From assembly GCF_017377855.1 (NCBI RefSeq), contig NZ_JAFREP010000002.1, positions 1 through 64,000 on the forward strand: 64,000 nt of DNA, given 5' to 3'. The notes beneath the pieces are model-generated. The model ran no database searches and was not told the DNA's origin. It saw only the letters and a list, made by a program, of their open reading frames with translations. A program made the translations under genes and the position numbers. Shown in pieces: positions 17,062 to 26,482 of the stretch. Within the stretch, counting starts at the first letter, position 1. Each line of letters begins with the position of its first letter. Source of the stretch: Acanthopleuribacter pedis. Lineage in GTDB: Bacteria; Acidobacteriota; Holophagae; Acanthopleuribacterales; Acanthopleuribacteraceae.

Positions 17062-18024
17062 TTATACCTCGAAGGCGCGGAAGCTGCCGGATTGCATCAA
17101 GGCCCGCACCGATTGCATGTAAGCCTCCGGGCCGCGGTAATCCGGGTGGGACCGGAACACGGCCGCCACTTTGTGCATGGCGTCTATTTCCCGTACTGTT
17201 TGATGGACCGCACCGCTCACTGGGGTGGTGGGATTCAACTGTTGTCGAACCGAAACCGCGGCGCGGGGGTGGTTGGCAAAAAACAATTGCTTGGGATCGA
17301 CGTGGTGGCGCGATACGGCGACGGGTAAGCGGTCGCGGCAGTTGCAGCGGTTTTCGCGGACCACCAGGCCGCAGTGTTGTTGCATGAAGGCGGTGAGCAA
17401 CTCGCGGGCGCGGGACAGGCGTTTGCGGAAGGCGGCCGGCGTGATTTCTAAAATAAAAGCGCCCTGCTCGCTGGTCACCTCGAAAATTTCGCCGAGAATG
17501 TAGGCGATGCGTTTGTCGCGGTCCAGACACTGCAACATGGCGGAACTACAGCCGATTTTCACCTCTTTGACCAGCAATTTGAGTTCGGTGCGGTGGGTCG
17601 TGGCCGGATTTTGGCCGGCGAGCGGCGGCGCGTCCCAACCCGATTCCAGTTCGGCACCGACATCGGCAAACGTCAGTTGTTCAAGGCGGCGTTTTTTCTT
17701 CATGTTGATCAGGGTGTTGGCGGCGATGCGCATCGCCCAGCTAATAAAAGAACCCTCGCCGCGGAATTGGCTGAGGTGGGTGATGATGCGGATCGCGATG
17801 TCTTGGGCCGCGTCTTCCGCGTCCTGGGGATGGAGCAGCATGCGTAGTGCCAAGCCGTAGATGGGATCGCGCACGGCTTCCATCAGTTGTTCGAGCGCGG
17901 CCGAGGAGCCGGCGAGCGCTTGTCGCGCCAAATCGGCCAAGGCGTCACGATGATCGTCGCTCCCGGCGTCGATCCCGGTGTCGATCCCGGCGTCGCCTTT
18001 GGCGGGTGGTTCTTCCCGAGTCAT
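17062..18024 (-). CDS. ECF sigma factor with C-terminal Cys-rich extension
   Basis: 320 residues from ATG 18024, with GAGGCGG just upstream. Region 2 of sigma-70 is clear (YGLALRMLLHPQDAEDAAQD, then FRGEGSFISWAMRIAANT), followed by region 4 (FEVTSEQGAFILEITPAAFRKRLSRARE). Beyond the usual ~190 residues is an extension of about 100, starting with a Cys pair in ENRCNCRDRLP, a pattern seen in some ECF groups where it may bind metal or regulate activity. The start lies 10 bases after the stop of the upstream GST-like gene, so the two form an operon. A low-complexity stretch of repeated Gly-Ile-Asp units occurs at residues 9-22. Confidence 0.85.
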   Translation of the reverse strand: MTREEPPAKGDAGIDTGIDAGSDDHRDALADLARQALAGSSAALEQLMEAVRDPIYGLALRMLLHPQDAEDAAQDIAIRIITHLSQFRGEGSFISWAMRIAANTLINMKKKRRLEQLTFADVGAELESGWDAPPLAGQNPATTHRTELKLLVKEVKIGCSSAMLQCLDRDKRIAYILGEIFEVTSEQGAFILEITPAAFRKRLSRARELLTAFMQQHCGLVVRENRCNCRDRLPVAVSRHHVDPKQLFFANHPRAAVSVRQQLNPTTPVSGAVHQTVREIDAMHKVAAVFRSHPDYRGPEAYMQSVRALMQSGSFRAFEV

Positions 18025-18034
18025 GGTTGCCGCC

Positions 18035-18748
18035 TCAGTCGTTGTTGGCGAACCAAGCTTGGTCCATGCGTGCCACGTAACGCACGAGGTCGGCGTGTTT
18101 GCGGGCGTGATTTTGGAGCGGGGAGGGGAACGGCGTGTTGAGCAGGTTGGCCAAAAAGCCGAATGCGACCGTGTCGACCGTGGAAGCTTGGTCGCCCATG
18201 AGGTAGTTTTTGTCGCCGAGGCACGTCGCCAGCGCGTCGAGGTCGTCACGACCCCTTTGGTAAATCGCGGCTTTGTCGTGGCGACCGATGCCTTGGCCCC
18301 AGATGGTGCGGCGCACGCGGCGAACCAACATGGGCACGATCAGCATTTTTACCGGGGCGGGGACTTTGCGGAAAAAAATCTTTTTGAGGTTTTCGGCGTT
18401 GTCGGGATCGACCCAGCGCGAGTAAACCAGGAGCCAGGCGAAATGTTCTTCCAGCATGCGGGTTAACACAAAGGCTTGCGCCCGTTGTTCCGCGCTGAGG
18501 TGGGCGTCGGGATCGATCCCGGCCTTGTTTTTGAGATGGGTCACGATCAAACCGGAATCACCCACGGCCTGGTCACCGTCGACAATGTAGGGCAGTTTTT
18601 TGGTGGGTGCCTTGGAGGTGTCGCGCACATTGACCGCGCGGTAGGGCACGCCGGCGAGGCGCAGGTAGGCTTGGAGTTTGAGGCAAAAAGGGCTGAAACT
18701 GGCGACACCGTAGCCGCCGGCAAATTGGTACATCTGGATTTCGTTCAT
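18035..18748 (-). CDS. Glutathione S-transferase / metaxin-like protein
   Basis: 237 residues. The N-terminal thioredoxin-like fold (YQFAGGYGVASFSPFCLKLQ) has a Cys in the SPFC position, and TKKLPYIVDGD supplies the cis-Pro. The sequence resembles the metaxin/Fax branch of the GST superfamily, with C-terminal helices ending MDQAWFANND. It is the first gene of a two-gene operon with the ECF sigma factor behind it. Its N-terminal Cys could make it a redox-responsive partner of that sigma factor, but this is speculation. Confidence 0.78.
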   Translation of the reverse strand: MNEIQMYQFAGGYGVASFSPFCLKLQAYLRLAGVPYRAVNVRDTSKAPTKKLPYIVDGDQAVGDSGLIVTHLKNKAGIDPDAHLSAEQRAQAFVLTRMLEEHFAWLLVYSRWVDPDNAENLKKIFFRKVPAPVKMLIVPMLVRRVRRTIWGQGIGRHDKAAIYQRGRDDLDALATCLGDKNYLMGDQASTVDTVAFGFLANLLNTPFPSPLQNHARKHADLVRYVARMDQAWFANND

Positions 18749-18864
18749 GGGGTTGGCTCCTTGTTTATGGGGGCGTGTTGCCCGCTTCTGTTAAACAAGA
18801 CAAGTGGCGGTGATCCATTGTGACCGAAAAAATGAAAAAAGATGCGTTTTATGGAAAGCGTGGC

Positions 18865-21591
18865 TCAATCGAGTTGGAGGGCGCTTTGTTTGGCCAGAGC
18901 CATCGCGCGTTGTTTCATCGTTTCGTTGGGGGCGTAGTTGTAGAGGAACTGAATTTGGGGAAGGGCCTTTTCCCGTTTGTTTTGGGCGAGGTAGCTTTTG
19001 GCCAGGCTTTCGCGCATCGCGAGTGCTTGGTTTTTGCCGCCGAGGCGTTGGACCCGCTCAAGGTGAGTGAGGATGAAGTCCTCTGCTTTTTCCCATTGTT
19101 CCTCTTGCGCCAAAAGCATCGAGTAATCATGAAAAATTTGAATGGCGGCGCGGTTTTCCAAAAGGCCGGTTTCCCCTAACTTGCGCAGGATTTCCTCGTA
19201 CAGTGTTGCGCAGCCTTCTTGGTCTTCCAGACCAAACAGGACATAGGCCAACATGTTGGCAGAATAGACCCAACTCGGTTTGTAGGGTTTGGCCTGGAAT
19301 TGATCGAGCCAAACCTCGCACAAAACGGTATAGGCTTCCTCGTACCGTTTTTGGTACCAGAGGGCACGCCCTACATCGACCTGAGCTTTTAGGGTGTCGG
19401 GATGATCGGGGCCCATCAAGCGGGAACGGATCGCGACCACCTCGAGGCTTGTCTGTTCCGCGGCGGCAAAATGCTTGAGGCGCCGCAAACAACCTGCATG
19501 GTTGTTTATTGCAGCCAGGGTGTCTGGATGCTCATTGCCGAGATAGTGTTTAAGGAGCGGGATGGCTTCTTCGAGAACTTGGGCGGCCGCGCCGTGTTCG
19601 TTTTGGTACATCAGGCTGATGGCAAGGCCGCTCATTGCAATTAGGTAACTGGGGTCCTCGACTTGCTGTTCAGCAGCCGGGTTCGGTCGAAAGGCTTCAC
19701 CAAGGTTACTTAGATAGGTATTGGTGGCTGTTTCGTAGTGGCCTAATCGGTTTTGGGAAAGGGCGACGGCATTCACCGCGGCTCGTGTTTTTGGATGATG
19801 GGGACCAAGCGCCTTTTGGCGTGCTGTCAAGGTTTCTTGGAAAAGGGAGAGGGCTGTATCGTTGCTTCCCCTCAAGCTGTGTAGGGCGGCAAGGTTGAAC
19901 TTGGTTCGTAGGGTGTCTGAATGAATCTCACCCAAGGATGCTCGGTGGATGTCTAGTGCATTTTCGAGTAAGGGGAGTGCTTGGTCGTAGGAACCGAGTC
20001 CGGAATAAGTTGCTCCAAGGCGACCCAAAATTGAGGCTTTGATTTCGGGTTCGGTGTCGGGCCGGTTTTCGAGTTGATCGACCGCGTTGTCGATTAGGTC
20101 GACCAATTTGGCGTCGCGGCCGAGGTTGCGGGGGTCGGGACTTTCGAGGATGCCCCACAAAAAGTCGCTTAAATAAGTTGCTTTGGCGCGTTGGACCTCG
20201 GTTTCGCGCCACGACTGCACCGCTGTACCCAGGCCGATGGCCAACCCAACCGCCAACGTGGTACATGCCAGCACCAGGTTGCGGTGGCGACGTAAGGTTT
20301 TGCGCAAATGGTAGCGCAGGGAAGGCGGGCCGGCGCTCACGGGCCGGTTGTCCAAGTAATTGAGAATATCTTGACGCAGCGCCGCCACGGTTTCATAGCG
20401 CCGCTCCGGCGTTTTGCTCATGGCTTTCATGACGATCCAATCTAAATCACCGCGTAATGCCTTTGCGGCGGGCGTGTTGAAATGGGCGCGCTGGTCGTCG
20501 GGTAGGGGTGTGCGTTGACTTGGCGGCGAGGGTTCTGTTTCGCGGTAGATCTGGATGCATTGATCCCAGCTTTTGTTTTCAAACAGGTTGCCTTCGAGGG
20601 GCAGTTGGTCGGTGAGGAGCTGATAAAGCAAGACACCGAGGCTGTAGACATCGGTGCGGGTGTCCACCGGCACTTTGCTGCCGCCGAATTGTTCAGGGCT
20701 CATGTAGGCGGGGGTGCCGACCAGCGAGCCGATTTGGGTCTCCAGCATCTCCTCTTTGAATGCTTTTTTGAGGTTTTTGGCGATGCCGAAGTCGATGAGT
20801 TTGGCGCAGGCGCGGCTGCCTTCATCGGAGACCAAAATATTGGCCGGTTTTAGGTCGCGGTGAACCACGGCTCGTTGGTGGGCGTGCAAGACCCCGTCGC
20901 AAACCTGGAGAAACAAACGAAGGCGTGCGTCAAGGGGTAAACGCAGGGCACGACAATGGTCGTCAATCGGCGAACCCGCGATGTATTCCATGCTGAAATA
21001 GGGGGTACCGTCGGCGGTCGTTCCCACCGAATAAATGCGGGCCACGTTGTCGTGGTTCATGCCGGCAAGGGTTTGGTATTCCTGTTCGAAACGGGCACGG
21101 AAGGCGTGGGTGGCCACATCCCGGTGAATGAGCTTCAGTGCCACCAGACGTTTGGGTTTGAGCTGTTCGGCGAGGTAAACCCAACCCATGGCGCCTTGAC
21201 CCAGCTTGCGTTGGACGGCAAAGGGGCCGATGTATTCGGGATCGCCGTTGATGAGGGGGTCTTGCCGGCGAGCGGCATGCTGTACCGGTGTGGTACTACC
21301 GGCGGCGATTTCGTCCGCCGGCATCAGGGTAGTGTCGAACGCGGTACCCGCTACCGGGGGGAAGCTTGCCGCCGCCTCGGGATACAGAGTCCCTTGATCG
21401 TCGTGGGGTGGAATCGTGTCCTCGGCAAGGGGAATTAAGGTGTCCTGATCGTCCCGTGGTGGAATCGTGTCTTCGGCATGGGGGATAAAGGTTTCCTCTT
21501 CCAGGGCGGAAAGCGCCGGACCGGCCGCGGTTATACGCGAACCTTGTTCACTGATGTTCTTTTGGCCGGATTTTTTTGGGTTTTCGCTCAT
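18865..21591 (-). CDS. Membrane Ser/Thr protein kinase with TPR tail
   Basis: 908 residues. Residues 33-100 are acidic with repeated EDTIPP and DTL(I/M)P units. The kinase domain is complete: Gly loop GQGAMGWVY (131-139), Lys153, HRDLKPANI (244-252), DFG (267-269) and SPE (298-300). A transmembrane helix lies near 437-455, followed by an extracytoplasmic tail of about 430 residues with TPR units, several starting LG..HP.T.. as in kinesin-light-chain-type TPRs. No ribosome site precedes the ATG. A TATAAT (21598-21603, complement) would place transcription start at or next to the ATG, so a leaderless mRNA is possible. The FHA-containing sigma-54 activator gene lies just upstream on the same strand, a natural partner for phospho-Thr signalling. 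Confidence 0.92.
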   Translation of the reverse strand: MSENPKKSGQKNISEQGSRITAAGPALSALEEETFIPHAEDTIPPRDDQDTLIPLAEDTIPPHDDQGTLYPEAAASFPPVAGTAFDTTLMPADEIAAGSTTPVQHAARRQDPLINGDPEYIGPFAVQRKLGQGAMGWVYLAEQLKPKRLVALKLIHRDVATHAFRARFEQEYQTLAGMNHDNVARIYSVGTTADGTPYFSMEYIAGSPIDDHCRALRLPLDARLRLFLQVCDGVLHAHQRAVVHRDLKPANILVSDEGSRACAKLIDFGIAKNLKKAFKEEMLETQIGSLVGTPAYMSPEQFGGSKVPVDTRTDVYSLGVLLYQLLTDQLPLEGNLFENKSWDQCIQIYRETEPSPPSQRTPLPDDQRAHFNTPAAKALRGDLDWIVMKAMSKTPERRYETVAALRQDILNYLDNRPVSAGPPSLRYHLRKTLRRHRNLVLACTTLAVGLAIGLGTAVQSWRETEVQRAKATYLSDFLWGILESPDPRNLGRDAKLVDLIDNAVDQLENRPDTEPEIKASILGRLGATYSGLGSYDQALPLLENALDIHRASLGEIHSDTLRTKFNLAALHSLRGSNDTALSLFQETLTARQKALGPHHPKTRAAVNAVALSQNRLGHYETATNTYLSNLGEAFRPNPAAEQQVEDPSYLIAMSGLAISLMYQNEHGAAAQVLEEAIPLLKHYLGNEHPDTLAAINNHAGCLRRLKHFAAAEQTSLEVVAIRSRLMGPDHPDTLKAQVDVGRALWYQKRYEEAYTVLCEVWLDQFQAKPYKPSWVYSANMLAYVLFGLEDQEGCATLYEEILRKLGETGLLENRAAIQIFHDYSMLLAQEEQWEKAEDFILTHLERVQRLGGKNQALAMRESLAKSYLAQNKREKALPQIQFLYNYAPNETMKQRAMALAKQSALQLD

Positions 21592-21766
21592 GCCGAAATT
21601 ATAACGCGGTTGACCGCTTACGGGGATGGGTCAATCGTGCCGCGTTCTTTTACCTCAGAGTGTTGCCGAAGCGAAAGGCGATTCGCACCTTTGTTATCCC
21701 GTATCGGACAAAACCCCGGATCAGCTAAGAAATGGTTGCGATTCTTTCCATGTGCCCCTGGACGTC

Positions 21767-23446
21767 TCAGGTACCGTTGGTTTCCGAGGCATAGACCTGG
21801 GGGTCGATATCCAGCTTGACGATCCGCCGCCGCATGCCCGCGCTGGAGACTTGTAGGTAACGGGCGGCCGCGTCGATATCGCCGTCGCTGGCTTCCAGGG
21901 CGGTTTGAATTTGTTCCTGGGTCAGCGATTCGGCGATTTTTATGTTGGGATACCGCTGCATAAGCGCGTAAACGGAGGAGCGGGAAATGCCAAGGTGACG
22001 GGCGGCGTCGGCCGGTTTCCAATCGCAAGCGTGCAGGGCTTGATGCAATTCTTCATAGGTGATGCTGGCCGGCTTGCGGTGCATTTTGGGTGTTGCGGGT
22101 TTGGCCACGCTGACTTGTGGTTTGCTTTCCAGCGGCGGTGGTTCCATCGTGGGTTGTTGGGCATCGTTTTGGAACAATTGCTCGAACCGAGGCGGCAGTT
22201 TGAGCCGGTTCTGCTTGCGGCTACCGAACACGAGTTGGCGGGCAATGTTGCGCAACTGACGCACATTGCCCGGCCAGTGGAACATGATCAACTGGGTTGC
22301 CAGTTGTGCCGTCAGCCAAGGGTGTTCGCTGTGGGCGCTTTTGTCGGCCAGGTGTTCGTCCAGCTCCGTGAGCGCTTCCGTGGCAAAGTGGATAAACAAC
22401 TCGGGGATGTCTTGGCGACGTCGGCGCAGGGGCGGCAGCCAAATTTCATAACTGGACAGGCGGTGGAGCAGGGGTGCCTTAAAGCGGCCTTGTTCGCATT
22501 GGGCTTCCAAGTCGGCGTCGGTAGCGGCCAAGACGCGTACGTCGACGCGAACCGGTTGGGTAAACCCGACCGGAAAGATATCGCCGGTTTCAAGCACCCG
22601 CAACAGCATGGCTTGAACCTCCAGCGGGGCTTCACCGATTTCATCCAAAAAGAGAATGCCGCGGTCGGCGGCACGGAAGAAACCTTGCCGAGATTCGCTT
22701 GCCCCGGTATAGGCGCCGCGACGGACCCCGAACAGCTCGGCGGCGGCGATGGTGGCGGGCAACGCGGCGAGGTTGAGCGAAACGAGCGGGTTCTTCATGC
22801 GCGAGCCACGCTCGTGAATGGCGCGGGCGACCAGCTCTTTGCCGGTCCCTGATTCACCGCGAATCAGCAGCGGCATTTCCAAATCGGCGACACGTTGGAT
22901 GTCGTCGCGAATATGGCAAATGGCGGGGCTGTGGCCTTTGAGTCCGAAATCGGCGCCGTCTGATCGCTCGCCCAAGCTGGGTTGAAGGACCAGGACCACG
23001 CTGCGATTGATTTCCAGGACCACGCCTTGTTCGATTTTGTCGAACGAGATCAGGCTTTCGGTGGTGACGGGACGGCCGTCGATGCGAATTTTTGAATTGC
23101 CCATGCCGGTGCTGATGAGCACGCCGTCGTCCATGTGTTCGAGGAGCACGGGTCGGCGACTGATGGTGGCGCAATCCAGGGCGCGCGAGACCCCGGTAAC
23201 CGGGCTGTGAAAATCGGGTTGGTTGCGGGACACCGCCTCGGCCTTGCCCTCGTTGAGTTGATGGAGGACGGCCCGTTCGCCGATGCGGGTTGGGTCGGGA
23301 TGACAGGCGATGGTGAAAGAGAGGACGCGAAGTTGGGCGGTTTGCGCGTGGAGCTCGTCGGGAGGTCGCGTCTGGCTGTGAAAGTCGGGCATAGCCTGAT
23401 CCTGGTTGTTCTTAGGTGCGTTGGTGTTGTTGGTCTCTGGCTCCAT
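21767..23446 (-). CDS. FHA-domain sigma-54 activator (NtrC/Fis type)
   Basis: 559 residues; AAGGA lies about 10 bases before the ATG. Residues about 40-140 are a divergent FHA-like domain (RIGE, then SRN, later STGMGNSKIRIDG). The AAA+ domain follows: Walker A GESGTGKE, sigma-54 contact loop GAYTGA, LFLDEIGEAPLEVQ (Walker B) and WPGNVRQLRN. Two Fis-type helix-turn-helix segments close the protein, DWKPADAARHLGISRSSVY and DGDIDAAARYLQVSSAGM, so it may bind two half-sites or an extended site. It activates RNA polymerase-sigma-54, probably in response to phosphorylated Thr recognised by the FHA domain. The adjacent Ser/Thr kinase is the obvious candidate signal source. Confidence 0.92.
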   Translation of the reverse strand: MEPETNNTNAPKNNQDQAMPDFHSQTRPPDELHAQTAQLRVLSFTIACHPDPTRIGERAVLHQLNEGKAEAVSRNQPDFHSPVTGVSRALDCATISRRPVLLEHMDDGVLISTGMGNSKIRIDGRPVTTESLISFDKIEQGVVLEINRSVVLVLQPSLGERSDGADFGLKGHSPAICHIRDDIQRVADLEMPLLIRGESGTGKELVARAIHERGSRMKNPLVSLNLAALPATIAAAELFGVRRGAYTGASESRQGFFRAADRGILFLDEIGEAPLEVQAMLLRVLETGDIFPVGFTQPVRVDVRVLAATDADLEAQCEQGRFKAPLLHRLSSYEIWLPPLRRRRQDIPELFIHFATEALTELDEHLADKSAHSEHPWLTAQLATQLIMFHWPGNVRQLRNIARQLVFGSRKQNRLKLPPRFEQLFQNDAQQPTMEPPPLESKPQVSVAKPATPKMHRKPASITYEELHQALHACDWKPADAARHLGISRSSVYALMQRYPNIKIAESLTQEQIQTALEASDGDIDAAARYLQVSSAGMRRRIVKLDIDPQVYASETNGT

Positions 23447-24537
23447 AGGAGATGTCCTTCCCGAGATGCGTTAGGGCGTTGGGAAGAACCAAGAGCAACA
23501 GGTGTTCCAGCATGAAGCGGTGGGGCGCTTCTTCTGGGAAAGCTGAATTAAGTTTTTTAAATCAAAAGCTTTAAATGAACAAGGCTGTTGTTTGTGTTGA
23601 GGACCGAACAACAAGTGATGTTTGAAAAACGTCAAGAATGAACGTTGACGTCAAAAATAACATTATTTTGACGTCAGATGGTCCGAATTTTTCTTGTTGA
23701 CGACAAAAACAAGGCCGCGCGGATTCTGCAATCTTGCGGAAAGATTGCCGCGCCCGCCGCGTGCAGCCTGGCCGTTGGCGGCGCCGAGCCCGCGGCCCAT
23801 CGTTGGGCGCTATACCGTTCGCGGCCCGCAACTTAGCGGTAGGCCGCGGGAAGGTGCAGGCGTATTTGGTTGGGTGAAGGATTTCGCGGTTCCGGTTGAT
23901 GCATTTGGCCTGGTGGTGCCAAAAATGCAAAATGCTATTTATGAACGACATCCCATAGTTAAGCCAGGTATTTGCTTGAAAAAGACAATGGATTTGTCGG
24001 GTTTTGCGAGGAATATTGGCAATGTCTTTGCAGTGGTATGCATTTCAAGAATTGGAAGATTAAACGATCAATATCTGTAAATAAGTTGCGCAAAGAAAAG
24101 GAGCCTTATCTGTGATCAGTTGAAAAGAACCGATGTGCAGATGTGGGGTTGATTGAAAGGGTGCTGAAAAATGTTACATTGGTGAAAAAGATCAGGTGTT
24201 GGAATTTTGGTAAAGGGTTGAAAGCTGGTTGTTTCGAGTTGGGTTATCTCGTTTGTCTCGAATCCGCTCGAGTCTTGAAAGACCTAGAAACAGGAGACTT
24301 GATGATGATGCCGGGATGGACGTGTTCGGATCAGCTTCTGGTGAGAAGGCGGTTGTCGAGGGGGTCCGCTCGCGTCGCCGGACGCCCGCGGCTCGAGGCG
24401 GCGGCATTCTGGGTTTGGGGATTGAGGGAGCCACCTTAAAGCAAGAATAATAATAGTAATGTAAACAATCAGAAAAAGTCGAAAAATGAGGTTGTGAGAA
24501 CGGGTTAATAAGGATACTAATTTAACAGGTGGATATG
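23447..24537. other. Gene-free regulatory stretch with paired TGACGTCA sites
   Basis: No believable gene in about 1.1 kb. Two perfect TGACGTCA palindromes lie at 23646-23653 and 23669-23676 within a larger dyad (TTGACGTCAAAAATAA then TTATTTTGACGTCA), about 200 bp upstream of the sigma-54 activator's start. A weak sigma-54-like box TGGTGCCAAAAATGCA (23914-23929, plus strand) is far from the next gene. Base composition is AT-rich relative to the genes. Confidence 0.5.
23645..23677. promoter_or_regulatory. Dyad of two TGACGTCA palindromes
   Basis: Two 8-bp palindromes 23 bp apart, roughly two helical turns, flanked by A/T-rich arms that themselves are complementary. The position upstream of the sigma-54 activator suggests an activator or autoregulatory operator. 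Confidence 0.45.
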
Positions 24538-26295
24538 ATGCGTGAATGTCTTTGCGAAAAGGATGGAGAATGTGGTTTTGGTCATTGCAACACAGGAATG
24601 GTTGAAAACTGCGCTTGTCGAAGCAACCATTGGCAGTATGCGTCGCGTACCCTGACGCGTAAGGTTGTATCATCCGATTCCCAAGATGCCTATTGGCGCC
24701 TGTTGCTGGAATGGTATCTTGTCGCCTATGTTGGGCCCGCCTTTTGTCTCGAGTCGCCGCGTCTCTCTCAAGACCACGCGGGTGCCGCCTTGACCCTGGG
24801 TTTGCCTAACGGTTTTGGTGGCGGCTGTGGTTGGCAGGGGGCCGTGAAAGATTTGGGTCATGCTTTGGAAGTGGCCGCCTCGCTGCTCGACTGCGTTATC
24901 GCGCTGCACCGTAACGGCATTATTCACGGTAGTTTACATCCCAGGAATGTGCTGTTCCACCCTGCTGATAAAAAAGTCCGGCTCCTTGACTTTCGTGCCG
25001 TCCGCATCGGACCTTTTGCGCTAGACGCCACCCCGGCGGATGCGGTCGGCGCCTTGACCACGCACGATCAGGCTTGGCCCGATGCCGGTTGGGCGCCCGC
25101 GTTTCGACACGAACTGCAACAACTTGGGTTGTTATTGAAAAGTTTATTGGCGGAAATCGCGCAAGAGTTTTGCGGTGAAAGTGAGAAGGCGGTTCTGTTG
25201 AAACCCGCCGATTCTGATAAAAATTCTGACGTCAGAATCGTGTATGAAAGGATTGTTGAACCGTTATTAATCGAGGATAATTTTAGAGGAAAAATGTCTC
25301 TCCAAAAAATCCGACGTCAGCTTGATGTCTTTTTACGCAATTGGACTCAGGGAATTCCTTTTCATTCGATGTCTTTTCTGCGCGAACTGGAAACGGATTA
25401 CACCCCAAAAGCGACGGCCTTGTCCTGTCATGAAAGGATTCGTTCTCTGCATCACATGATTCAAACCGCATCTTCCGCTTCCCCCATCGTACCGGTCGCG
25501 GGGGGGCCGGTCTTTTCTCCGGCGGCCGTGATCCACGAGGTTCGCAATCCGAATACCTTGCTGCGCGGTGCCTTGTTCCATCTCGAGCGCTGGGGCCGTC
25601 GCTTTGAGCAATTACTGAGTGATCTTCTGGAAGATGAGGATTCCCCCTATCGCGCCCTTTTTAGCGAACAGTTCGACGTGCTCCGCGATCAACTTTACGC
25701 CTTGGATCGCGGCACCCTCCAAATCGAATCCGTCCTACGCGGCTGGTCGGATGTTGCCCGCGAGCGACCGCGCGTTTTTGTCCCCCAAAGTCTCCGTACG
25801 GTCCTGAAACAGGTTTTGGCGTTATTTCGTCTTCGCTATCACGACGGAATCACCTTTTCCTTTGAGGTGTCCGACGTCGCACCCGTACGGGCCGTCCACG
25901 GCGCCCTCGAACAGGTGTTTATAAATTTGTTACTCAACGCCTGCCAGGCAATCGTCCGACGCGGGTTTCTCGAAAAGGGGCAAGGCCGAATCGCCTTGGT
26001 GTTGGAAGGAACCGAGCAGGATTGGCTGGTTCGCATTGGCGACAACGGCGTCGGGTTTGACGGTGATCGCGAGGCGCTGCTGAACCAAGCCTGTTTTACC
26101 GCGCCAAAAACCTCGGGGCATGGTTTCGGCCTTGCGGTGTGCCGTCGCCTGTTGGCGGAACACCATGGCTCGCTGACGCTTTCCGGCGAGCTAGGCCTTG
26201 GCTGTGAGGCCTTGGTTCGGCTGCCCAAGGCCATGTGCGGCAGATCGTTGAAACCGGAACCGGCCGCGCCCATCGTCGCCGAAATGGTTCCCTAG
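24538..26295 (+). CDS. Pseudokinase/histidine-kinase hybrid sensor
   Basis: 585 residues from ATG 24538 (AGGTGG just before; GTG 24529 is an alternative). The N-terminus has six Cys in 25 residues (4, 6, 12, 17, 25, 27). Residues about 95-210 resemble the C-lobe of a Ser/Thr kinase with dead catalytic positions: HGSLHPRNVL (130-139) replaces HRDxKxxN and DFR (151-153) replaces DFG. From about 325 a histidine kinase follows: H-box HEVRNPN with His333, N-box NLLLNACQAI, DNGVGFD and GHGFGLAV. No transmembrane segment is seen, so it is cytosolic. The NtrC-like response regulator begins 187 bases downstream and is its probable phospho-acceptor. I infer a Cys-based or kinase-like input domain controlling a two-component output. 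Confidence 0.82.
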   Translation: MRECLCEKDGECGFGHCNTGMVENCACRSNHWQYASRTLTRKVVSSDSQDAYWRLLLEWYLVAYVGPAFCLESPRLSQDHAGAALTLGLPNGFGGGCGWQGAVKDLGHALEVAASLLDCVIALHRNGIIHGSLHPRNVLFHPADKKVRLLDFRAVRIGPFALDATPADAVGALTTHDQAWPDAGWAPAFRHELQQLGLLLKSLLAEIAQEFCGESEKAVLLKPADSDKNSDVRIVYERIVEPLLIEDNFRGKMSLQKIRRQLDVFLRNWTQGIPFHSMSFLRELETDYTPKATALSCHERIRSLHHMIQTASSASPIVPVAGGPVFSPAAVIHEVRNPNTLLRGALFHLERWGRRFEQLLSDLLEDEDSPYRALFSEQFDVLRDQLYALDRGTLQIESVLRGWSDVARERPRVFVPQSLRTVLKQVLALFRLRYHDGITFSFEVSDVAPVRAVHGALEQVFINLLLNACQAIVRRGFLEKGQGRIALVLEGTEQDWLVRIGDNGVGFDGDREALLNQACFTAPKTSGHGFGLAVCRRLLAEHHGSLTLSGELGLGCEALVRLPKAMCGRSLKPEPAAPIVAEMVP

Positions 26296-26482
26296 CCGTC
26301 TCGTTCAACAAACCGTTCATCCGTGTAACCCCCCAAACAAGTCCCCCCAGCCCGTGATCGCCACGCCGGTTGAAAACCCGAGCGCGGTGCGCACCCATGT
26401 CAACGCCCTTTGTCAACCAACCCCCGGCCCGTCTCAACGCGGCCGTGACAAAAGAAGAATGGTGCCCTTAAAGGAGGAAATC

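Noticed and set aside
23914..23929. TGGTGCCAAAAATGCA as a sigma-54 promoter
   Set aside because: Spacing of GG and GC is right, but four other defined positions are wrong and the next gene starts some 600 bp away.
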